Source: Conexibacter sp. CPCC 206217
Lineage (GTDB): Bacteria > Actinomycetota > Thermoleophilia > Solirubrobacterales > Solirubrobacteraceae
Length of the DNA stretch: 64,000 bases
Direction of reading: 5' to 3'
Assembly: GCF_030646165.1 (NCBI RefSeq)
Contig: NZ_JAUTDO010000003.1
Span: 496,001 to 560,000, forward strand
In this document: positions 46,416 through 53,862 of the stretch, one piece after another
How the letters are laid out: each line of letters starts with the position of its first letter
How positions within the stretch are numbered: the first letter of the stretch is position 1
The notes under the pieces: generated by a model
Seen by the model: only the letters and a program-made list of their open reading frames with translations
Told to the model about the DNA's origin: nothing
The model's database searches: none
Program-made: the position numbers and the translations under genes

Positions 46416-47735
46416 ATGCCGGCCTCCGGTACCCGACCTCGCAGCCCTGCCTACCGCGTCGCCGCCGCGCTCGCGACCGCGCTTCTCCTCCTCGTCGTCG
46501 GCACGAGCGCACCGGTCTTGGCATCGAATGGTCCGAAGGCCGGCGTCAGCGTCGTCGGCGGCACGCAGGCTCAGCCGGGCGTGCTCTCCTCGATCGTCTT
46601 CGTCACCTCGCAGACCAGCGCCGACTCGGCGATGGCCTGCGGCGGCACCGTGATCGCCCCGACCGTCGTGCTGACCGCGGCGCACTGCGTCGTCGACGCC
46701 CGCACCGGCAGCCCGCGCCCGGCGCGCGGGATCGCGGTCACGAGCGGGCGGCTCGTGACCGCGCAGGCGGGCAGCGGGCAGGATCTCGGCGCCACGCGCG
46801 TGCTCGTCGACCCGCTGTTCGACCCGGCCACGATCCGCAACGACGCCGCGCTGATCTTCCTCACCGCCCCGGCCGCCGTCGCGCCGATGCCGCTGCTGAG
46901 CGCTGGCGAGGCCGCGCTCGCCGCCCCCGGCACGCGCGTCGCGTTCGCCGGTTGGGGGGCGACGATCGGCAGCTCCGACCAACCCTCGCCGCAACTGCTG
47001 AGCACCACGACGACGCTGCTGGAGGACACCGCCTGCGGGCGCCTGCTGGGCGACGACTTCGACCCCGCGGTGACGCTCTGCGCGGTCGACGCGGGCAGCT
47101 TCGCCAGCTCCACCTGCCACGGCGACTCCGGCGGCCCGCTGCTGCTGCGGCGCGCCGACGGCAGCTGGGTGCAGGCCGGCATCACGAGTTGGGGCAGCCT
47201 CGGCTGCGACCCGCGCGTGCCGCAGGCGTTCACGCGCGTCAGCGCAGTCGGCGGCTGGATCGCGGAGGGCGTCGCGGCGGCGCCGGCGATCCCGCCGACG
47301 GTGAGCAGCGCGGCCACGCCCGCACGCGACACCGTCGTGGCCGGGGGCGGCGCGGTCGGGGGGCGCGGATCGTCCGTCGCGATCGCCGCCGCCCGCTACC
47401 GCGGCAGCACGCGCCAGCACCGCGCGATCGCGCTGCGCGTCGCCGCCGGCGGACGCAGGGTCGCGGCGGTCGAGTTCGGCTACCGCGCGCGCTGCGGCCG
47501 CAGCTGGCGCGCCGGCACGTTCCGCTCCGCGGCCGGCACGCGCCTGCCGATCGCGACGCGCTCCAGCGGCGGCGCCTTCACGACGCTGCGCGCCGACGGC
47601 CACGGCCGCCAGGTCCGCGTGCGCGGCGCCTTCACCCGCAGGGGCCGCCTCAGCGGCACGGTTCGCGTCAACTGGCGCGAGCGCGGCGGCGTCCGCTGCG
47701 ACAGCGGCGTCGTGAAGTACTCCGCGCGCCGCTAG
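46416..47735 (+). CDS. secreted S1-family serine protease B
   Basis: 439 residues, paralogous to the preceding gene. The signal peptide (AALATALLLLVVGTSAPVLA) precedes the activation site VVGGTQAQPGV. The triad is His90 (LTAAHC), Asp143 (RNDAALIF) and Ser238 (CHGDSGGP), with Ser232 at the S1 pocket position. The linker is short and Ala-rich instead of acidic. The C-terminal beta domain matches that of protease A, from RQHRAIALRVA to CDSGVVKYSARR. The pair probably arose by tandem duplication, with the linker evolving faster. Both enzymes act outside the cell. Confidence 0.93.
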   Translation: MPASGTRPRSPAYRVAAALATALLLLVVGTSAPVLASNGPKAGVSVVGGTQAQPGVLSSIVFVTSQTSADSAMACGGTVIAPTVVLTAAHCVVDARTGSPRPARGIAVTSGRLVTAQAGSGQDLGATRVLVDPLFDPATIRNDAALIFLTAPAAVAPMPLLSAGEAALAAPGTRVAFAGWGATIGSSDQPSPQLLSTTTTLLEDTACGRLLGDDFDPAVTLCAVDAGSFASSTCHGDSGGPLLLRRADGSWVQAGITSWGSLGCDPRVPQAFTRVSAVGGWIAEGVAAAPAIPPTVSSAATPARDTVVAGGGAVGGRGSSVAIAAARYRGSTRQHRAIALRVAAGGRRVAAVEFGYRARCGRSWRAGTFRSAAGTRLPIATRSSGGAFTTLRADGHGRQVRVRGAFTRRGRLSGTVRVNWRERGGVRCDSGVVKYSARR

Positions 47736-47738
47736 CGC

Positions 47739-47769
47739 TTGACTTCAAGCACGCTTGAGGGCCTAGCCT
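47739..47769 (+). promoter_or_regulatory. SoxR/MerR-type promoter with 19-bp spacer
   Basis: The -35 TTGACT (47739-47744) and -10 TAGCCT (47764-47769) are separated by 19 bp. The spacer holds the dyad CTTCAAGCACGCTTGAGG (47743-47760), which differs from a symmetric CCTCAAG...CTTGAGG SoxR box at one base. The extended spacer is the hallmark of MerR-family activation. It reads toward the ABC exporter at 47994. Confidence 0.55.
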
Positions 47770-47969
47770 TCTGCGTCGTGCTCGTCCACCCTCACTTCCG
47801 CGCCCTCCTCGAAGCCGCCGCACACGAGCACGGGCAGGCGCGGGTACCGTGGGTAGGCGGGATCGTCTCTCGCGCGTCTGCAGAGCGAGAAGACGGAGCC
47901 GCGGGTGTTCCGTACGACTCTCTGATGGAGGCACTTGACGCACAGTCCGATCGCGGGAGCCGAGCCCAT
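47763..47969 (-). CDS. small four-cysteine protein, putative metal-binding
   Basis: 68 residues from ATG 47969. The core reads CVKCLHQRVVRNTRGSVFSL, then CRRARDDPAYPRYPRLPVLV and CGGFEEG, giving a CxxC plus two more Cys, a likely zinc knuckle. I recognise this as a short conserved actinobacterial hypothetical protein (CxxC...RGS.FSLC...YPRLPV..C.GF). The function is unknown. It is divergent from the ABC exporter gene across 24 bp and convergent with the protease gene. Reading on the opposite strand at this place is therefore a shadow. Confidence 0.7.
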   Translation of the reverse strand: MGSAPAIGLCVKCLHQRVVRNTRGSVFSLCRRARDDPAYPRYPRLPVLVCGGFEEGAEVRVDEHDAEG

Positions 47970-47978
47970 GGGCGCCAC

Positions 47979-47984
47979 TATACT
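47979..47984 (+). promoter_or_regulatory. -10 box for the ABC exporter
   Basis: TATACT lies nine bases before ATG 47994, so the transcript would be leaderless or nearly so. No good -35 is seen at 17 bp. Confidence 0.4.
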
Positions 47985-47993
47985 TTCTGAAGC

Positions 47994-49745
47994 ATGCTGA
48001 GGTTCAGGCGACTTCTCGGATTCCTGCGGCCCTATCGACGGGCCGTCTTCGTGTCGTTCGCCTTTGCCGCCGCGGCGATGGTCGCGACCGTCGCGATCCC
48101 GTGGCTGACCGGCCGCGCGATCGACTCGACGCACAGCGGCGACCGCACCGAGCTGATCTGGCTCGCGGTCGGCGTCGGCGTCGCCGGCCTGCTGCGGCTC
48201 GCGCTCAGCGTCGCGCGTCGGCTCGTCGCAGGGCGCGTCTCGCTCGCGGTCGAGTACGACCTGCGCGAGCAGCTCTACGGCCACCTGCAGTCGCTCGAGC
48301 TGGGCTTCTTCGACCACCAGCAGACCGGCCAGCTGATGTCGCGCGTGACCGTCGACCTGCAGGCGGTCCGCTTCTTCCTCGGCTACGGCCTGATCTTCAT
48401 CGGCCAGGCGCTCTTCACGATCATCCTCGCCGGGATCGCGATGTTCCTGCTGCAGCCCGGGCTGGCCGCGATCGCGCTCGCGCCGGTCCCGTTCGTCGTG
48501 CTGATCGCGTTCCGCTTCGGCCACCGTTCGCGCCCGGCCAACCAGGAGGTCCAGCAGCGGATCGCGGAGCTGACCGCCGAGGCCGAGGAGAACGTCTCAG
48601 GCGTGCGCGTCGTGAAGGCGTTCGCGCGCGAGCAGCGCCAGCAGGAGCGCTTCGACCACCGCGTCGCGCGCGTCTTCGAGCAGTCGATGATCGCCACCCG
48701 TCTGCAGGCCTTCTACGCCCCGTTCATCGGCTTCCTGCCGAACCTCGGGCTCGCCGCGATCCTCTTCGTCGGCGGCCGCCAGGTGATCGACGGGACGCTC
48801 ACCGTCGGCGAGTTCACCGCCTTCTACGCCTACCTGCTGCTGCTGATCTCGCCGATGCGCACGCTCGGCTACCTGCTCGGCGCCTCCCAGCGCGCGGCCG
48901 CCTCCGGCGCGCGCATCTTCCAGCTGCTGGACCGCGCGCCCGCGATGAGCGTGCCCGACGACGCCGGGCCGCTGCCGCCGGGCGACGGGCGCGTCGAGCT
49001 GCGCGGCGTCTCGCTCGCCTTCGAGGGCGCGCGGCAGCGCGCGCTGTCCGACGTCGACCTCGTCGTCGAGGCCGGCACGACGATCGCGCTCGTCGGCGCG
49101 ACCGGCGCCGGCAAGACCGCGCTCGTGTCGCTGCTGCCGCGGCTCTACGACGTGACCGAGGGCGAGGTCCTGATCGACGGCGCCGACGTGCGCCAGGTCG
49201 ACCCGCGCGCGCTGCGCAGCGAGATCGCCGTCGTCACCGACGACCCGTTCCTGTTCTCCGCCACCGTCCACGACAACATCGCCTACGCGCGGCCGGACGC
49301 GACCCGCGAGGAGGTCGAACTGGCCGCCCGCCGCGCCCGCGCCGACGGCTTCGTGCAGGAGCTGCCCGACGGCTACGACACGATGATCGGCGAGCGCGGC
49401 CTGACGCTCTCCGGCGGCCAGCGCCAGCGCGTCGCGATCGCCCGCGCGCTGCTCGCGAACCCGCGCATCCTCGTGCTCGACGACGCGACCTCCGCGGTCG
49501 ACGCCTCGACCGAGCGCGAGATCAAGGCCGCGCTGCGCGAGGTGATGGCCGGCCGCACGACGTTCGTGATCGCCCACCGCCTCTCCACGATCTCGCTCGC
49601 CGACGAGATCGTCGTGCTGGAGCGCGGCCGCATCGTCGCGCGCGGCAGCCATGACGAGCTGGTCGAGAGCGACGAGCTGTATGCCGAGATCGCGCAGAAG
49701 GGGCTGCCGGACCTGGTTCCGACCCAGGAGGCCGTCGGCCAATGA
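47994..49745 (+). CDS. ABC exporter half-transporter A (degenerate Walker B)
   Basis: 583 residues: six membrane helices (1-~310) fused to an ATPase domain. Walker A is GATGAGKTAL (~366-375) and the signature [17 protein letters not shown] is canonical. Walker B is ILVLDDATSAVD, so the catalytic Glu is replaced by Asp. This is the pattern of the degenerate subunit in heterodimeric exporters such as TM287/288 and BmrCD. The partner follows with a four-base overlap. Likely cargo is a drug or lipid; it is unknown here. Confidence 0.94.
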   Translation: MLRFRRLLGFLRPYRRAVFVSFAFAAAAMVATVAIPWLTGRAIDSTHSGDRTELIWLAVGVGVAGLLRLALSVARRLVAGRVSLAVEYDLREQLYGHLQSLELGFFDHQQTGQLMSRVTVDLQAVRFFLGYGLIFIGQALFTIILAGIAMFLLQPGLAAIALAPVPFVVLIAFRFGHRSRPANQEVQQRIAELTAEAEENVSGVRVVKAFAREQRQQERFDHRVARVFEQSMIATRLQAFYAPFIGFLPNLGLAAILFVGGRQVIDGTLTVGEFTAFYAYLLLLISPMRTLGYLLGASQRAAASGARIFQLLDRAPAMSVPDDAGPLPPGDGRVELRGVSLAFEGARQRALSDVDLVVEAGTTIALVGATGAGKTALVSLLPRLYDVTEGEVLIDGADVRQVDPRALRSEIAVVTDDPFLFSATVHDNIAYARPDATREEVELAARRARADGFVQELPDGYDTMIGERGLTLSGGQRQRVAIARALLANPRILVLDDATSAVDASTEREIKAALREVMAGRTTFVIAHRLSTISLADEIVVLERGRIVARGSHDELVESDELYAEIAQKGLPDLVPTQEAVGQ

Positions 49746-51640
49746 GCGATCAGGACAGAAGAGTCGACGCGCGCCGCTTCAGCGAGGGCGCGAGCGCGCT
49801 CTCGACCGGCGCGATCGGTCCCGAGACGACCGCCGGCAGCGAGGCCGACCGACTCGCGGACCTGCGCCGCCGCCTGCGCCAGACCTCCGGCCGCGGGCGC
49901 AAGCTGCGCGGGCTGCTGGTGCTGCTGCGGCCCTACCGCGGCCGCGTCGCGCTGATGTTCCTCGGCCTCTTGCTCGCGACCGGCGCCGCGCTCGCCCCCG
50001 CGCCGCTGGCGAAGCTCGCGATCGACGAGGGGATCCGCCAGAAGGACGTCGCCGCGCTCGACTGGATCGTCGTCGGCTTCGTCGCCTCCGCGCTGATCTA
50101 CTGGGCCGCGACCTACCTGCAGACGTACATGACCGGATGGGTCGGGCAGCGTGCCCTGCAGGACCTGCGGATCCAGCTGTTCCAGCACATCCAGTCGCTG
50201 TCGCTGGGCTTCTACTCGCGCAACCGCGCCGGCGTCGTGATCTCGCGCATGACCAACGACGTGCAGGCGCTCGACCAGCTCGTCACCGACGGCGTCACGA
50301 CGTTGTTCCAGTCGACGCTGATGCTGCTCGGCGTGATCGTCACGCTGCTGATCTTCGACGTCGAGCTGGCGCTCTACACGTTCCTCGCGATCCCGCTGCT
50401 GGCGCTCGGGGCGCTGGCCTTCCGGATCGCATCCGCCGACGCCTTCCGCCGCACGCGCGAGCGGATCGCGGCGATCACCGGCTACCTGCAGGAGACGCTG
50501 TCGGGGATCCGCGTCGTGCGCTCGTTCGGTCAGGAGAAGCGCCACCTCAGCCGCTTCGCCGACCTCAACGAGGCCAACCGCAGAGCGAACATGACGACGG
50601 TCTACCTCAACGCCGCCTACTTCCCGGCGGTCGAGCTGCTGTCGGCGATGGTGACGGTCGCGATCCTCGTGATCGGCGGCATCGAGGTGATCAACGGCAA
50701 CACCTCGACCGGCGTCGTGTTCGGCTTCATCGCCGCGCTGAACAACTTCTTCGACCCGATCCAGCAGCTGTCGCAGCTGTACACGACCTACCAGTCCGGC
50801 ATGGCCGCGCTCGACAAGATCTTCGAGCTGCTCGACGAGGAGCCGGAGCTGACCGACAAGCCCGGCGCGAGGGAGCTGGGCCCGATCCGCGGCGAGCTGC
50901 TGTTCGACGGCGTCTCGTTCCGCTACGGCGGCGCCGACGACGAGGACGGCGCGTGGGCGCTGAGAGACGTCCGGCTGCGGATACCGCCGGGCCAGACGGT
51001 CGCGCTCGTGGGCGAGACCGGCGCCGGCAAGTCGACCTTCGCGAAGCTCGCCGCGCGCTTCTACGACCCGACCGAGGGGCGCGTGACGGTCGACGGCAAC
51101 GACCTGCGCGACGTGACCGCGCACTCGCTGCGCTCGCAGATGGGGATCGTGCCGCAGGAGGGCTTCCTGTTCAGCGGGACGATTGCGGAGAACATCGCCT
51201 TCGGCCGGCCCGACGCGACCGACGAGGAGGTCGAGGCGGCGGCCCACGCGGTCGGCGCCGACGTCTTCGTCGAGCAGCTCGACAACGGCTACGACACGGA
51301 GGTCGGGGAGCGCGGCGCGCAGCTGTCCGCCGGCCAGCGCCAGCTGATCGCGTTCGCCCGCGCGCTGATCGCCGACCCGCGCATCCTCGTGCTCGACGAG
51401 GCGACCTCCAACGTCGACATCCACACCGAGACGCGGATCGAGCAGGGCATGCGGCGGCTGCTCGCCGGCCGCACCGCGATCGTCGTCGCGCACCGGCTCT
51501 CGACGATCCAGCACGCCGGCCTGATCGTCGTGCTGGAGCACGGCCGCATCGTCGAGCAGGGCACGCACGACGAGCTGCTCGCCGCGGGCGGGCGCTACTG
51601 GTCGCTGTACCGCGACTGGGCCGAGCACGCCGCCGCGTAG
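49742..51640 (+). CDS. ABC exporter half-transporter B (catalytic Walker B)
   Basis: 632 residues with a ~50-residue hydrophilic N-terminal tail, six membrane helices and an ATPase domain. Walker A is GETGAGKSTFAKL and Walker B is ILVLDEATSNVD with the catalytic Glu present. The signature is LSAGQRQLIAFARAL, not LSGGQ. Together with subunit A this gives one consensus site (B Walker motifs plus A signature) and one degenerate site (A Walker motifs plus B signature). The start overlaps the stop of subunit A (ATGA, 49742-49745), so synthesis is coupled. Confidence 0.95.
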   Translation: MSDQDRRVDARRFSEGASALSTGAIGPETTAGSEADRLADLRRRLRQTSGRGRKLRGLLVLLRPYRGRVALMFLGLLLATGAALAPAPLAKLAIDEGIRQKDVAALDWIVVGFVASALIYWAATYLQTYMTGWVGQRALQDLRIQLFQHIQSLSLGFYSRNRAGVVISRMTNDVQALDQLVTDGVTTLFQSTLMLLGVIVTLLIFDVELALYTFLAIPLLALGALAFRIASADAFRRTRERIAAITGYLQETLSGIRVVRSFGQEKRHLSRFADLNEANRRANMTTVYLNAAYFPAVELLSAMVTVAILVIGGIEVINGNTSTGVVFGFIAALNNFFDPIQQLSQLYTTYQSGMAALDKIFELLDEEPELTDKPGARELGPIRGELLFDGVSFRYGGADDEDGAWALRDVRLRIPPGQTVALVGETGAGKSTFAKLAARFYDPTEGRVTVDGNDLRDVTAHSLRSQMGIVPQEGFLFSGTIAENIAFGRPDATDEEVEAAAHAVGADVFVEQLDNGYDTEVGERGAQLSAGQRQLIAFARALIADPRILVLDEATSNVDIHTETRIEQGMRRLLAGRTAIVVAHRLSTIQHAGLIVVLEHGRIVEQGTHDELLAAGGRYWSLYRDWAEHAAA

Positions 51641-51767
51641 CGCCTTCCAATCCTTCTCTGAGGTCCTATAGGATTTGCCTCACCGATCGTCTGTTAAAGA
51701 GGGTTGGGAGACTCCGGAGCGGGCAGCTCCATCCTGTACGGCCAGGCACGATCTGAGGAGTGGAGAG

Positions 51768-52988
51768 ATGGCGGACAGCAATAGCGGCGTGGTCTACATG
51801 GGCCCCGGCACCGTCGAGGTGCAGGAGATCCCCTACCCCACGTTCACGCTCAGAGACGGCCCCGGCGTGCACCCCGACAGCATCGGCCGCGAGTGCCGGC
51901 ACGGTGTCATCCTCAGGATCGTCTCGACGAACATCTGCGGCAGCGACCAGCACATGGTGCGCGGTCGCACGACCGCGCCCGAGGGCCTGATCCTCGGTCA
52001 CGAGATCACCGGCGAGGTGATCGAGGCCGGGCCGGACGTCGAGTTCATCAGAGTCGGCGACCTCGTCTCGACGCCGTTCAACATCGCCTGCGGCCGCTGC
52101 GTCAACTGCAAGGAGCGCAAGACCGGCATCTGCCTCAACACCAACCCGGCGCGGCCGGGCGCGGCGTACGGCTACGTCGACATGGGCGGTTGGCCGGGCG
52201 GGCAGGCGAGGTACGTGATGGTCCCGTACGCGGACTTCAACCTGCTCAGATTCCCCGACAAGGAACAGGCGATGGAGAAGATCCTCGACCTGACGATGCT
52301 GTCGGACATCTTCCCGACCGGCTACCACGGCGCCGTCACCGCGGGCGTCACGACCGGTTCGAGCGTCTACGTCGCCGGTGCCGGCCCGGTCGGCCTCGCG
52401 GCCGCCCACGCCGCGCAGCTGCTCGGCGCCGGCGTCGTGATCGTCGGCGACCTGCAGCCGGAGCGGCTCGCGCAGGCGCGCAGCTTCGGCTGCGAGACGA
52501 TCGACGTCTCCAAGGGCGACCCGGGCGACCAGATCGCGGAGATCCTCGGCTCGCCCGAGGTCGACTGCGGTGTCGACGCGGTCGGCTTCGAGGCGCACGG
52601 CCACGGCTCCGACGCGGGCAGAGAAGCGCCCGCGACGGTGCTCAACTCGCTGATGACGCTGACGCGCGCCGGCGGCGCGCTCGGCATCCCCGGCCTCTAC
52701 GTGACCGGCGACCCGGGCGCCAGCGACGCGGCCGCGCAGGAGGGCTCGCTGTCGATCCGGATCGGCCTCGGCTGGGCCAAGTCGCACACGTTCTCGACCG
52801 GCCAGTGCCCGGTGATGAGCTACCACCGCGGCCTGATGGAAGCGATCCTCAACGACCGCTGCCAGATCGCGAGAGCGGTCAACGCGACGGTCATCACGCT
52901 CGAAGACGCCCCGCAGGGCTACAGAGACTTCGACAGAGGCGCCGCGGAGAAGTTCGTGCTCGACCCGCACGGGCTGATCGCCGCGTAG
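51768..52988 (+). CDS. fdhA: glutathione-independent formaldehyde dehydrogenase
   Basis: 406 residues, a zinc-dependent medium-chain dehydrogenase that oxidises formaldehyde to formate with NAD+. The catalytic zinc ligands Cys57 (NICGSDQHMV) and His78 (LGHEITGEV) and the structural zinc cysteines 108, 111, 114 and 122 (ACGRCVNCKERKTGIC) are in place. The Rossmann motif is VAGAGPVGLAAAHAAQLLGA. The closing FDRGAAEKFVLDPHGLI is as in the Pseudomonas putida enzyme (about 398 residues). The start is ATG 51768 behind GAGGAGTGGAG. The 127 bp upstream are less GC-rich and probably hold its promoter. AGA Arg codons are common. Confidence 0.94.
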   Translation: MADSNSGVVYMGPGTVEVQEIPYPTFTLRDGPGVHPDSIGRECRHGVILRIVSTNICGSDQHMVRGRTTAPEGLILGHEITGEVIEAGPDVEFIRVGDLVSTPFNIACGRCVNCKERKTGICLNTNPARPGAAYGYVDMGGWPGGQARYVMVPYADFNLLRFPDKEQAMEKILDLTMLSDIFPTGYHGAVTAGVTTGSSVYVAGAGPVGLAAAHAAQLLGAGVVIVGDLQPERLAQARSFGCETIDVSKGDPGDQIAEILGSPEVDCGVDAVGFEAHGHGSDAGREAPATVLNSLMTLTRAGGALGIPGLYVTGDPGASDAAAQEGSLSIRIGLGWAKSHTFSTGQCPVMSYHRGLMEAILNDRCQIARAVNATVITLEDAPQGYRDFDRGAAEKFVLDPHGLIAA

Positions 52989-53014
52989 TACGTCGAAGGG
53001 GCGGTGGGCGGCCA

Positions 53015-53050
53015 GGCGCGGCGGGCCTCGTCAGCAGAGGCCGCCGCGCC
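53015..53050 (+). terminator. terminator hairpin after fdhA
   Basis: GGCGCGGCGGGCCT (53015-53028) pairs with AGGCCGCCGCGCC (53038-53050) with one bulged G and a 9-base loop. It lies between fdhA and the Crp-like gene. Confidence 0.65.
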
Positions 53051-53082
53051 GATGCCGCCCGAGCGCGCGGTACGGTTCAGCC

Positions 53083-53793
53083 GTGGCACGCGACGAGTTC
53101 ACACTGCTGGCGGGCGCCCCGCCGGAGCAGGTGCAGGAGCTGCTGTCGCACGGCCGCCGCCGCCACTTCTCCGCCGGCGAGGTCGTCTTCCACGCGGGCG
53201 ACCCCGCCGACTGCATCCACTTCGTGCGCGCCGGGCGCTTCGCGGTGCGGATCACGACCGAGTTCGGCGACGTCGCGACGCTCAACGTCGTCGGCCCCGG
53301 CGACGCGTTCGGCGAGCTGTCGCTGCTGACCCCGGACGCGCCCCGCAGCGCGACGGTCGCGGCGCTCGAGAGAGCGGAGACGCTGTCCGTCCACGAGATC
53401 GACTTCCGCCGCCTGCGCAGAGAGCGCCCGCAGACCGACGTGCTGCTGACCCAGCTGCTCGCCGCCCGCGTCCGGAGGCTCTCCGAGCAGCTCGTAGACG
53501 CGCTCTACCTGCCGGCCGAGACGCGTGTCCGGCGGCGGCTGCTCGATGTGGCGCGCGCGTATGGCGACGGTGCCGGCGGCGCAAGCGCCGAGTCCGACGC
53601 CTCCGCGAACCTCGCCGGTGCCCGCGTCCCGCTGACCCAGGAGGAGCTGGCCAGCCTCGCCGGCACCTCGCGCGCGACCGTCAACAAGGTCCTGCGCGAG
53701 GAGCAGGAGCACGGCACGCTCGAACTCGCCCGCGGCCGCACCACGCTGCTCGACGCGGCGGCGCTGGAGCGCCGGGCGCGCGGGTTCGGTTAG
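53083..53793 (+). CDS. Crp/Fnr-family transcriptional regulator
   Basis: 236 residues from GTG 53083. The cyclic-nucleotide-binding barrel has FSAGEVVFHAGDPADCIHFV and the phosphate cassette DAFGELSLLTPDAPRSATVA; the Gly-Glu and Arg-Ser-Ala-Thr pattern is that of true cAMP binders. The C-terminal helix-turn-helix is LTQEELASLAGTSRATVNKV. There are no Fnr-type cysteines. It lies just after fdhA and about 2 kb from a CHASE2 adenylate cyclase gene, so it may read cAMP made by that enzyme. This link is inferred. Confidence 0.92.
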   Translation: MARDEFTLLAGAPPEQVQELLSHGRRRHFSAGEVVFHAGDPADCIHFVRAGRFAVRITTEFGDVATLNVVGPGDAFGELSLLTPDAPRSATVAALERAETLSVHEIDFRRLRRERPQTDVLLTQLLAARVRRLSEQLVDALYLPAETRVRRRLLDVARAYGDGAGGASAESDASANLAGARVPLTQEELASLAGTSRATVNKVLREEQEHGTLELARGRTTLLDAAALERRARGFG

Positions 53794-53862
53794 GGGCCGC
53801 GCCGCCCGGCAGTCGCGCTGGCCGTCGCGCTGGGCCGTCGCGCTCGGCCGCGGGCTCCGGCG

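Noticed and set aside
47778..47990. A plus-strand 71-codon frame ending just before the ABC exporter
   Set aside because: It lies antisense to the four-cysteine protein, whose residue pattern is far more protein-like; no ribosome site precedes it.
51641..51767. Riboswitch or structured leader upstream of fdhA
   Set aside because: The region is AT-richer and has a weak AATCCT/AGGATT pairing, but no known leader consensus could be matched by eye.
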